From positions 548,094 through 612,093 of the forward strand of contig UESW01004415.1 of NCBI GenBank assembly GCA_900491605.1: 64,000 nt of DNA, given 5' to 3'. Positions 54,307 to 64,000 of the stretch are shown piece by piece. The position numbers and the translations under genes were made by a program. The notes below the pieces were generated by a model that saw nothing but the letters and a program-made list of their open reading frames with translations, ran no database searches and was not told where the DNA came from. This DNA is from Calamus simplicifolius. Its lineage: Eukaryota > Streptophyta > Magnoliopsida > Arecales > Arecaceae. Each line of letters begins with the position of its first letter. Position 1 is the stretch's first letter.

Positions 54307-57300
54307 TGATGAGTAGAGAATTTTGCCGGCATGATCAATCGTGCAATGCTCTTCATGTTTATTTAAGCACATGTCTGATTATTTGTTAAAAAAAATAAAA
54401 TGAAATGAAACTATATAAAACGAGTACTAAAAAAATAAGTTGATGGTTGTCTGAATTATATATGCAACGATTAAAATGATATAGAAATAATTTTTCAAAT
54501 TTGACGAGAAATTTTTTTTTATTTTTTTTTATTTTTTGAAGCAGCTGTTGAAACTGTCAACATATCTTTAATTACTTATTACGTTGGTTCCTTCGAGAGA
54601 CACAATGATTGACATATTGTTTAGCATATAACCAGGAGGTATGTATATAATTTAATTTTTAATTTAAAAACTTTTCTCTGATTCAACAGCCCAACGAAAT
54701 ATCTTTTTCTGCAATTTTTCTAATCATAAAATAAATGCAAACATCCATGAGGTTGAGAGTTTTAACAGTGAAACGTATTTAAGATAATAATGAGAATCAT
54801 TGAGGTAAAGAAAACATTAAATCAATGGGATTCTATTTTTAATGGAAATTAAAAATATTTAAATGAGGTTCTATTTTATTTTTGGAATAATATATTATTT
54901 TGATTATAGATCATGTATTTTTTTTATCTTCATTGCACGTTTCAGATTGTGAGTAAATTGAGACTCTGCACTGCATGAACATAAAATTGTGGAAGGAACT
55001 AAATATAAAATGATAGTCAAAAAAAATTTGCTACTTTTTTTTTTTTTTCCTTTCTTTAGCTACAGTACAAGTAGATCTCATGCATCAAATGCATGAGACA
55101 TCTTGAACCCACCCTTTTAAGAGGATTACAAAAATCATGTCTTTAAGTTAAATGCAACTAAACTCTTCGATCCGGATGAACTTAAGAATGATTGAACTTA
55201 ATAACCAAAGCTGATAAATGTGGCAAGCACACTTACTATATCTAATGAGTTGATTTGGTATATATATATACAATTAATATATCTCGTTCTAACTTAAAAA
55301 GAAACGAATCAAGATTATGTATCTCTATCTCAAGAAGGTCATGGCTTAGAAGTCATAAAAGGGGATAAAAAGCACTGGCAATTGTGCTTGAAGAGTGTGA
55401 ACTTTGACCAGACCAAGGGCAGGTGACATGTATATTTCAAAGCAATTGGAGAAGTCAAAAGAATTCTCAAGAATAAATTATCTGCAAATGGTTGGAGGCA
55501 GCATGTGGTTAAAGTGGTGCTCCCGTAAAGATTTCAAGAAATTTATGTAACAAAGAATTATTTCATTGGAAATGCATCTAAATATTCGAGATCTTTTCAT
55601 AGAAAATTATCCCAGACTGGCATGTAGTTTGGCCAATAAGAGTGCAATATACAAGTTAACAACATATCAATGTCTTGATGCATTCCCCAAAAAAGTTAGT
55701 AAACGTCATAGAAAATAGTTATAGTTGTTATTGCATACATTAGAGGTTTTTTTGGAATTCTCAAGCTCAATAAGGATATGTTCACATATCCATATAGGAC
55801 TCCAGTCATAATCCACGTTTGCCTTGGAATTCAAAAAATCAAGCATATGTTTAAGGCCCTATTCCTAATTCTCATAGTATACTATATATCTATCTTTTAT
55901 AAAGAACAAGTGCTTTTGACTTTCTCAAGCCTTGGAACCGTAGCCCCAAAGTGCCTCAAGTCACTTGGAGAGTTATTGAAATAGTTCAAGAGAGGATCTT
56001 GTTAAGTATAAGCAGATATAAGGATTTATGAGAATAGTTGTCTAGTAAAAAAACTATTCTTATAATTTTAGAGTTTGATAGAGAATGTTTCTAACGATCT
56101 CTAAATATTCTTAATAGTAAAATTTTATACTTTTTTTTTGCTTATAAATAAGCCGGTGGATCGAATCACGTAAATCCTTATGTAAACTTTTTTGGTTTAG
56201 ATTTATTCTCTTTAACTTTCTCGTTGATCCCTTATCCCTTGAATGCTTTTATCATATAATAAGTAGTATCAAACTTTTTTTTGCATATATTTTTATTATA
56301 ATAGCATTTATAATATATTATTATTATTATGATAGCCTTCTTTTTGAGTTCTCTTGTACAACATTGGCTTTGTTGCTTTTTTTTTTTTTTTTTTCCCAAT
56401 GAGATGCCGTTATATGTGTCCTAACTCGGCAATAGAGCCGCAAAGCGACTATAATGATGCCACGTCATGGTTGTGATGCTCAAAAAAGTATTAAAAAATA
56501 ATTTATTAATTTATTATAATATAATATTACTTTAATGTATTATCATAATAATGATATTAGTTAAAGGCTATTGAAAAAATATTATACCCATGTTTTTATT
56601 TTCTTTTCTTTGTAAGACAATGAGATTCTGTTTTTGTCCTTGCCTTATTAATTGAAATAACAAGATGCTTAGGTCATAATTTTGCCAACCGAATCAATTG
56701 ATGTCTGGGCTTAGCTACTATATAATTTTACCTTTATTTTAAGAGAAATAGAGCTCCAAATCCAATCATTCAATCCCACTATACAACCCTTTTATTCCAT
56801 TATACAATGCTTATGAACCCTTAAAGGATTTTTTATTTATGATACCATCCATAAACAGTCAAAAGCTTCGTAAAAATTACCTAAATATCTATCACTGATC
56901 AACTTATCTTAAAGTCAAGAGTTTTTCTTAATTCGAAGGTTAGTTTGTATAAATATCAATCACTCACAAATATAATTAATGTACTTTAAATCTTAATTTT
57001 TATTATCTCATAAATTGATATATCTAGCTCAATATATCAGCTGATTCAGTTGATATCAGAGAGGATTCTTTTATATTTTTTTATTGCATTAAATAATTCT
57101 TTAGTAAGCAAATATCAAAATTATTGTCTTACAATAGTAAACAATTGTGATTTTACCATATAAACCAAGATATTCATATCTCAATTGTTATATCTCCACT
57201 GGTATCTCAGTATTTGTGTGTGTGTGTATAATATTCTTACCACCTTTCAACTCGATCATAGATCAAGATTGTGGTTCAGATATCATGAGCCGGCCATTTG

Positions 57301-58053
57301 AGCTGCACGGTCCTAAGTTTCGCATGCTGCAGCTCGGTGCAGGGCGTTGCAGATGAATTTGAACAGAATCCAAACTGGTGCAGTACTGCCAAATTTGCCT
57401 TTATAACACACCCTTTTATTTTCAGCAGATTTGGTGGCAGTAGGTGTCTCTGAATAGCCTCTAGGGACAGCATAGATTATTTGATTCTTAACTCCAGGAG
57501 TTGGAATCTTCAAATGGTTGGAAAGAAAAATGCCTTGATTAATAGGGCAAAGAACATGCATGCATGAATGCAAGCCTCAAGGACATGAGGTGCGGTGCCA
57601 TTGACTTCGAATAGAGATCGAGATTAGGTTAGGAGAGGATCCATATTCATATTACCACATGCATGATGTACCTGTCCAGTTTAGCACATATTCCTCCCCC
57701 TTCTTTTTTTTTCCCCACATATGGGACCCACTAGCACTTGTTATTCCTTATTAAAACTGTTTCTTAGCGAATGGATTCTTTGTTGGATTTGTTTTTTTTT
57801 GGCCGAATTGAAGTAATCCTTTGTTGTCAAGTTTCTTAAGCTGCTTTCAGGTACCTGAATAGAACAGTACTGCTCAATACAACTGCTCCAGACCATGGTT
57901 TTTGGATAGCAGCTTTGTGACAGTACTGTCACAAATCACATAAATATTATGTGGATGCTATACAAAAGTATGAGCATATATATGTAGCTCCATTTCTTTA
58001 AAAAGGCCTGCACATGGTTCTTTCACACATAATAATTAATGCCATGTCTTGGG

Positions 58054-58095
<42 letters not shown>

Positions 58096-59583
58096 CCTTC
58101 TAATAATAGTTTTTATATAACAACAATTATTTGATTTGATTGCTCAAAAGAACCACTCGCAATTTGATTTGATTAATTGCTCAAAAGAACAACTCGATCG
58201 CTTGGCATCAATATGGTTTTCATAGATTAATATCAAAATTTATACTAGCTATTTATATATGAATCCATTTAATTATAAAAGTTTATAATGGAATTTCTTT
58301 GTTGTTAATTGTTAATGTGTCACTATTTGAAAAAGTCTCAAGATTCTCTACTGCTGTGGCCTAGCCATGACAACATACATGTGGCTTAATGGTACGTATG
58401 GTTTCAGGTGCTCATGTTATCATGTGGGGCCAAATGCTAGCTACTTAGTTCGGTCGATCTCTTCTCTTAATAAATTTGAGCCACTCGTCTCCTACTGTTT
58501 TGCTTGACCCAACTTAGATTTGCAACCTCTGCACGGTCCCCTGTGATCACTATCATACACGTGGCTTCCTTTGTCATCAATTGGCTGCCCAACGTGCAGT
58601 GAGGGGGAGCAAAAACAACGACTACTTGACTTCATTTTCACAATTGTCGTATTGCATTTCTAACATCTATAAAGGATAATATATTAGCTATTTCGTTAAC
58701 TTTTTCTTCTCCTGTCCAATGGAATATTGGAGACTAAATTGTATTCAAACTAAAAATTTTATCACATTTTTATTATGACAAAATATACTATAGAATCTAA
58801 ACAAGGAGACTGTGGATGGTGGTTGGAATGCTCGACAACCTAATCTCCTCAGGCCACAAAATTGAAGGTTGGTCAGCCTCATGATTTGACAATCATGAAC
58901 CTTGGCTCCCTCGCAGTGAACCCTCTCGATCTCCTGTGTGGTGCTCACGAGTTGGCATCGGTTCCCCTGTCGCAGTTTGCGCCACTGCCGGTTACGAAGG
59001 AATGCGAGTCCAAATAAGTCCATATAACTTCCTTTGTTTCCAAGGGGTCCCCAACGAATGATTGGAACCCCTCACGTTCCTTTGGCCAGGCTACTTTTGT
59101 CCTGCCCACAGCCACCACATAACAAAAAAAATCAATCCACTCTCTCGATCGGTGCTTATACCTTCTATCATCACTCCGGCATCCTTAATTTCTCCAAAGC
59201 TTTAATCTTAAAAGTAATCAATTTTATATTAGCTTCTTCATTCAGATCGATTTTAAATTATATATATTTAACTTATGTTCATAAAATATAACTATAATTT
59301 TCGCTGACCGTACGTTGAACTACCGTAAATCTTCTCCTTTATTCAGACTTAAAGATCGATTATGTACAAAAACTTTATACCTAGATTATGACATTAAATC
59401 TGGCTAAGATATAGTTTCGTTCTATATATATATGGCTGTGAATGATGGATATCGATCCACCCCTTGAATATCTCTGGTAGATTCTTCTCTCAATCTAGTG
59501 ACGTATGAGAATAAGCAGATGAAACAAATGGATGTAATAATTTATCAAATGGTTGGATCATGGTATTAAAGAGGTAGTATAGG
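53884..59583. other. Intergenic stretch upstream of the dioxygenase gene
   Basis: 53,990-54,260 is a G-rich block on the plus strand that gives proline-rich frames on the minus strand without family features. (AAT)n lies at 54,272-54,305 and (TA)n at 58,041-58,094. At about 55,980-56,280 the sequence resembles the 3' part of a Copia-type LTR (TATAAATAAGCCGGTGGATC, then AGTAGTATCAAAC resembling a tRNA-Met PBS), but no partner or ORF supports it. No other gene is recognised. Confidence 0.4.
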
Positions 59584-61281
59584 TGATGAGCCAGTTGACC
59601 CCATGAAAAATAAATTTTTTGGACGGCCTCAAAGGCTCTGACTCTAACTCCAGCGATGGCCTCCAGCGTCGGCTTCCAGCGCTAGCCACCAGCGTCGGCT
59701 TCCAGCGCCAGCCGCCAGCGTCGGCTTCCAGCGCCAGCCGCCAGCATCGGCCTCCAGCGTCGGCTTCCAGCGACAGGCCCTAGTGCCGGCCCCCGAGGCC
59801 AGCACATCAAAGGCCAATACCCGCCAAGGCCGGCCTCTCCAAGCTAGCCGGCCCCGGCGTCTCCACGCCAGGCGGTCCCTACTTCTCCAGGCTAGCTGGC
59901 CCCGGCACATTGCTGGTCGGCCACGGCGTCTCCAAGCTAACCCGCCAAGGACGGCCTCTCCAAGCTAGCCGGCCCCGGCGTCTCCACGCTAGGCGGCCCC
60001 TACTTCTCTAGGCTAGCCGGCCCCGGCACATTGCTGACCGGCCACGGCATCTCCAGGCTAACCCGCCAAGGCCGGCCTCTCCAAGCTAGCCGGCCCCGGC
60101 ATCTCCACGCCAGGCGGCCCCTACTTCTCCAGGCTAGCCGGCCCCAGCGTCTCCAGGCTAGCCGGCCCCGGCACATTACTGGCCGGCCACGGCGTCTCCA
60201 AGCTAGCCGGCCCCGGCGTCTCCAAGCTAGCCGGCCCCGGCGTCTCCACGCCAGGCGGCCCCTACTTCTCCAGGCTAACCATCCCCGGCCCCGGCACAAT
60301 CGCTGGCCGGCCCCGCATCTCCAGTCCCGCCGAGTCGGCCAAGGCCATCCCAGGCAGGCCCGACTCGGCCCCGGCGTCTCCAGTCCCGCCGAGTCGGCCA
60401 AGGCCATCCCAGGCAGGCCCGACTCGGCACCGGCGTCTTCAGTACTGCCGAGTCGGCCAAGGCCATCCCAGGCAGGCCCGACTCGGCCCCGGCGTCTCCA
60501 GTCCGCCGAGTCGGCCAAGGCCATCCCAGGCAGGCCCGACTCGGCCCCGGCGTCTCCAGTCCCGCCGAGTCGGTCAAGGCCATCCCAGGCAGGCCCGACT
60601 CGGCCCCGGTGTCTCCAGTCCGCCGAGTCGGCCAAGGCCGTCCCCGGCCGGCCCGACTCGGCCCATCGTCTCCAGGCCCGCCGGTTCGGCCCCACCCCGG
60701 CACTGCCTTGCCGGCGAGATAGGCCCCAACCATCTCAGGTCGACCCAGTTCGGCCCCAACGAGACAGGATCCTCCGGTTCCCGCCAGATCAGCCCCAGCG
60801 GTTCAAAAAACTACCTCTCTGACGCACGCCACCCGACAACGTCAGACGCATGACGTGTGCCGCCCGACAGCCAAGCTGCTGATAGGATGTAACCCACCAA
60901 CCAGCCCAGCTGATAGGACGTAACCCACCAACCAGCCCAGATTCACGCAACGGCTCAGCAGACCTCCTAACTTCACAAAAACCCACATGATGGTGCCAGC
61001 GCCAACCCCTATAAAAGGGTAAATCACATCGAAAACCGGGTACGTACATCTTACACATTCGGTGCCCTAACTCTCAAAGGAACTATCTGATCCTTCTGAG
61101 ATCTCTCCCTCCTCAAGAGCTCTCTCGAGCTCCTTCTCTGCTGTGACCTCTGTCACTGACTTGGGCGTCGGAGGGTCCCATCGGAGAACCCTCTTCGGTC
61201 TTGGGACTTCTTTGCAGGCAATCCAGTGAAGAGGAAGAGTCTCCGTTCCCAACGTCCAGGAGGGGTGATCGAGCGTCATCA
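59584..61281 (+). repeat. 5' LTR of the coding Tat-like element
   Basis: The LTR is 1,698 bp, TGATGAGCCAGTTGACCC to GAGCGTCATCA. It has GCGTCGGCTTCCAGC units at 59,655-59,780, CCGGCGTCTCCA-type units at 59,840-60,290, and a 59-bp array at 60,305-60,680 (about six copies). A 31-bp tandem duplication lies at about 60,888-60,950. The TATA box is at 61,010-61,017 and the U5 motif at 61,156-61,178. Confidence 0.88.
61010..61017 (+). promoter_or_regulatory. TATA box of the coding element's LTR
   Basis: TATAAAAG in CAACCCCTATAAAAGGGT, the same context as in the non-autonomous relative's LTRs. Confidence 0.65.
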
Positions 61282-61284
61282 GAT

Positions 61285-61302
61285 TGGTGCGCCAGGTAGG
61301 GG
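61285..61302 (+). other. Primer binding site of the coding element
   Basis: TGGTGCGCCAGGTAGGGG begins three bases after the LTR end. It is one base different from the relative's TGGCGCGCCAGG over the first 12. The tRNA is not assigned. Confidence 0.75.
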
Positions 61303-61371
61303 GCGCTAAGAAGAAGTAGCGAACGATCTCCCGGAGCTACATCGGTTGTCCCCTCTTTTCTCCCAGAAGCC

Positions 61372-62995
61372 ATGGTGGTGACGCGAGCTCGGGATGCCTC
61401 TGTCAGCTATCCGACGGGGCTCATCCCGCCGCTGGACAGCAGGAGGCCAATCCCCCAGCTTTCGGCCTTCCTGTTGTCGCCCCGCTGCCGGACGCCGCTG
61501 TCCAGACGGCGGAGCAGCTGGCAACCCTCTCCCAACAAGTTCAGAACCTCGCTGCCATGGTCCACAGACTCCAGCAGCAGCAGTCCGTGGCCACCCAGCA
61601 CCAGACTGCTCCCCCCGCTAGCCAGATGTCGGCGAGGGGAGGCTCCCCACGGCGAGGGACCGGCCGACGTCAGGCTTCCCCCAGGAAGCCTCGCCGCGAG
61701 CCCTCCAAGCGACCGCGGTCCCCTGGCCACGGCCCTAGCGAGCTTCCTCCCAAGCCACATCATCACGAGGAACCCAGGCGGAATTTCCGACTCCCGTCTC
61801 CATCTTCTGCTTCCTCTTTTTCTTCTTCCTCCGAGCCATCCCGGAGGGCTCCGACGATCAACCACCAGACGAAGGAACGCCTGGAGGAGTACAATCGGCG
61901 CCTTGATGAGCTCGCCAGAAAGATAAACCACCAGCCGGAGGAAGAGTTTGACACTCGTCCTCCTTACACCCGCCGCGTACTGAAGGAACCGGTTCCCTCC
62001 AGGTTCCGCTTCCCCCAGGTGGACCCATACGATGGTACAACCGACCCTCTTGACCACCTCGAGAGCTACAGGGCCATGATGCAGGTCCAGGGCGCCTCAG
62101 ACGCCCTTCTCTGCAAGGCCTTCCCTGCGACCCTGTGGAAGGCCGCCCGTGCGTGGCATTCACGCCTATCCCCCCACATCATAGACTCCTTTCGGGAGCT
62201 GGAAAGGGCATTCCTGGCCCACTTTGACGCCTGCCGCTGGATCCCAAGGGTGGCGGACAACCTTTTCTCCGTCCGCCAGAAGGAAGAAGAGTCCCTGCGG
62301 GACTTTGTGTCCCGGTTCAAAACCGCCGCCCTCGAGGTCTACATCTCGATGATGCGGTGGCCACCCTGGCGCTGAAGCGGGGACTTCTTCCGTCCCGCTT
62401 CACCTTCTCCCTGGACAAGAAGGCCCCAAGCTCCTACTCCGACCTCCTCCTCCGGGCCCAGAAGTACATCCGGGCAGATGAAGCCGACCTCACCCGCCGG
62501 GAGTCTTCGAAGGGCTCCAGCCACAAATCCGCTCGCCCGGAGCCGAGCGGACCTCCTCGCCATCGCCGATCCAACCCCCCTCGCCGGTCCGACAACCGGC
62601 GCCGGAGCCCTGTCCCCGATGAGGGTAAGCTCACCCCTCTCCTTGCCCCTCGATCCCACATCCTGATGGAGATCGATGGCGAGCCCTACCTTCAACGTCC
62701 TCCCCCCATGAAGAAGGGCGTATCCCGCGATATAAGCCGCTACTGTCGATTCCACCGGGACTACGGCCATGACACTGACAGCTGCTATAGTTTGAAACGG
62801 GCTATCGAGGAGCTCATCCAGCGGGGCTACCTCGGCAAGTACGTCCAGAAGATGCCACAGCCGCTGCGGCCATCATGGGGCCTCACCAGCTCAAGCCGCC
62901 ATCGACAACACTCCCACGGAGCAGACCGTCGGGATGCTGTCCTGGGGACCAGCCTCTGCGTCCAAGCGGCCGAGGGGAGAGGATGCTCCAAATAA
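61372..62995 (+). pseudogene. Gag of the coding Tat-like element, two frameshifts
   Basis: It starts at the ATG at 61,372 (MVVTRARDASVSYPTGL). After about 100 codons the frame moves to another, which carries 'VQNL'-like and Gln-rich sequence, a basic Pro/Arg/Ser-rich stretch, and the capsid domain at about 61,990-62,330 ('DPYDGTTDPLDHLESYRAMM', 'WKAARAWHSRL', 'FRELERAFLAHFDACRW', 'SLRDFVSRF'). A second shift near 62,350 leads into the frame with the nucleocapsid-like 'YCRFHRDYGHDTDSCYSLKR'. The capsid domain is the part deleted in the relative at 23,614. Confidence 0.85.
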
Positions 62996-63530
62996 TGTAA
63001 TGCCCCAGAGGGAGACCGCTGTAATGGAAAATGTAAACAATGATGGCGTAGTCGTTGCTATGACGATCGCCAAGCACCCTGTAAAAAGGATTTTAGTTGA
63101 TAGTCCTTACTTACGACGCCTTTGTTCGAATGGGTTTATCTGCTGACTCCCTTCAGCCCGTGGCCACCCCGCTAGTTGGATTCACCGGAGATTCTGTGAG
63201 GGTCGAAGGTGAAATATCCTTGCCCGTGATGGCCGGAACCCTGCCATGCCAAAGCACCGTGATCATGAAATTCCTAGTCGTGAGGGTCCCTTTGGCATAC
63301 AACGCATTCTTGGGCGTCCCGGCCTAAATCTTTTGGATGCGGTTATCTCCACCCGACGCCTATTGGTGCAGTTCCCCACCAGCGAGGGAGTTGGAAAAAT
63401 GCGCGGGGAGATAAGCCCGGTCTTACCTTGCTACCATGCGGCGTCGAGCCCTCTGGAGGCCGACCCAGCCCTGGAGGCGTCTGACCCTAGAGATTCCACC
63501 AAAGGAGGGGAGCCCGCGAGCACCTCCTGA
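62996..63530 (+). pseudogene. Aspartic protease region, frameshifted
   Basis: 'VVVAMTIAKHPVKRILVDS' (about 63,047-63,103) is the beta strand leading to the retropepsin active-site D-S. The frame then shifts and continues 'MGLSADSLQPVATPLVGFTG', then shifts again near 63,310, where the conserved 'GLNLLDAVIS' lies in another frame. The spacing and order match Tat proteases. Confidence 0.75.
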
Positions 63531-63568
63531 CTTTCCCTCTCAGCGATGACCCGGCAAGGACCGTCCGT

Positions 63569-64000
63569 GTGGGCGGACTCCTTCCCTTGGAGGACCGGGA
63601 GCGCCTCTTAGCTTTCCTGTGGGCTAACTCGGACGTATTCGCCTGGTCAACGTCCGACATGCCCGGCATTTCTTTGAAAATCATCACCCACAAACTCAAC
63701 ATCGACCCGCACCACCGTCCAATCCGTCAAAAGAAGAGGAGCTTTGCCCCCGACCGACAAAGGTCGATTGATGAAGAAGTCCACAAGTTGATCAGCGCCG
63801 GCCACATCCGGGAGGCGCATTACCCAAGCTGGCTGGCCAACGTAGTCATGGTGCGCAAGGCAAACGGGAGCTAGAGAATCTGTATAGACTTCACCGACCT
63901 CAACAAGGCATGCCCAAAAGATAGCTTTCCCTTGCCAAGAATTGATCAGCTGGTCGATTCCACCTCTGGCCATGAGCTTCTCAGCTTCATGGACGCCTTC
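63569..64000 (+). pseudogene. Reverse transcriptase N-terminal part, cut by window end
   Basis: The frame opens with 'LPLEDRERLLAFLWANSDVF' and 'SDMPGISLKIITHKLNIDP', then 'QKKRSFAPDRQRSIDEEVHK'. A TAG at about 63,872 follows 'VMVRKANGS', where the family has tryptophan. The frame continues with 'RICIDFTDLNKACPKDSFPL' to the window edge, before the YxDD box. It is closely similar to the Tat RT at 4,032-4,700. Confidence 0.88.

Larger units (their letters stand above)
59584..64000 (+). mobile_element. Tat-like LTR retrotransposon with coding regions, cut by window end
   Basis: Visible parts are the 5' LTR (59,584-61,281), PBS, gag, protease and the first part of reverse transcriptase. It is the coding relative of the element at 19,888-26,587: it shares the LTR start (CCAGTTGACCC, then AAATTTTTTGGACGGCC), the LTR end (GAGCGTCATCA), the PBS, the 59-bp repeat and the gag N-terminus. 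This copy has several frameshifts and stops and is not functional itself. The left five-base flank is ATAGG. Confidence 0.88.

Noticed and set aside
53983..54372. Proline-rich minus-strand frames upstream of the dioxygenase gene
   Set aside because: They arise from a G-rich block and an (AAT)n run. There are three overlapping frames and no domain.
58745..59023. 92-residue minus-strand frame with mixed composition
   Set aside because: No recognisable motif, no splice context and no neighbouring gene.
1..64000. tRNA, rRNA or other structural RNA genes
   Set aside because: I looked for tRNA-like and 5S-like patterns and saw only primer binding sites. No full cloverleaf was recognised by eye.

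Overview
This window is nuclear DNA of a flowering plant, probably a monocot and probably not a grass (inference). The evidence is nested plant-type LTR retrotransposons, small TIR elements, an intron-containing plant dioxygenase gene, and the absence of bacterial operons, tRNA or rRNA genes. Nearly all of the 64 kb is repeat sequence. I can support only one cellular gene, a three-exon 2-oxoglutarate/Fe(II) dioxygenase on the minus strand (51,224-53,754). It resembles the jasmonate-induced oxygenase (JOX/JAO) group, and its second intron appears to be of GC-AG type.

Layout from the left. 1-3,432 is the 5' end of an Athila-type Ty3/gypsy element on the minus strand (gag, primer binding site, LTR). 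It has landed in a Tat-lineage Ty3/gypsy element on the plus strand. The visible part of that element runs 3,433-12,521: pol with two RNase H domains, a 48-bp tandem array, a spliced antisense ORF, a polypurine tract and a 3' LTR. A minus-strand chromovirus-like PR-RT fragment (about 12,530-13,600) separates it from the 3' part of a second Tat element (antisense ORF 13,663-15,623, LTR from 15,996). 17,113-19,703 is a non-autonomous hAT-like transposon with 8-bp target duplications and an internal 83-bp satellite of about 20 copies. 19,888-26,587 is a complete minus-strand non-autonomous LTR element with target duplication AAAAC. It holds a shortened gag, no pol, and three tandem arrays of 59, 141 and 24 bp. 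30,450-34,609 is a second non-autonomous minus-strand element with target duplication GTTTT.

35-51 kb is AT-rich and holds small elements: a TRIM-like repeat, PIF/Harbinger-type MITEs (37,527-39,092 and 44,338-45,006), hAT-type MITEs, a solo LTR with target duplication CGTAG (39,314-40,090), a decayed LINE 3' end (46,070-47,110) and several microsatellites. After the dioxygenase gene comes about 5.7 kb with no recognised gene. From 59,584 to the window end there is a plus-strand Tat-like element with LTR, PBS, gag, protease and the start of reverse transcriptase. Its LTR has the same ends and the same 59-bp repeat family as the non-autonomous element at 19.9-26.6 kb. The two look like a protein-coding partner and its deletion derivative, although this particular coding copy is broken.

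The most unusual items are the hAT-like element carrying a regular 83-bp satellite, the antisense ORF with two canonical introns inside a Tat retrotransposon, the coding/non-coding retrotransposon pair, a short motif shared by the LTRs of otherwise divergent Tat families, and the GC-AG intron of the dioxygenase gene. No computation was run. All coordinates and identities were read by eye.
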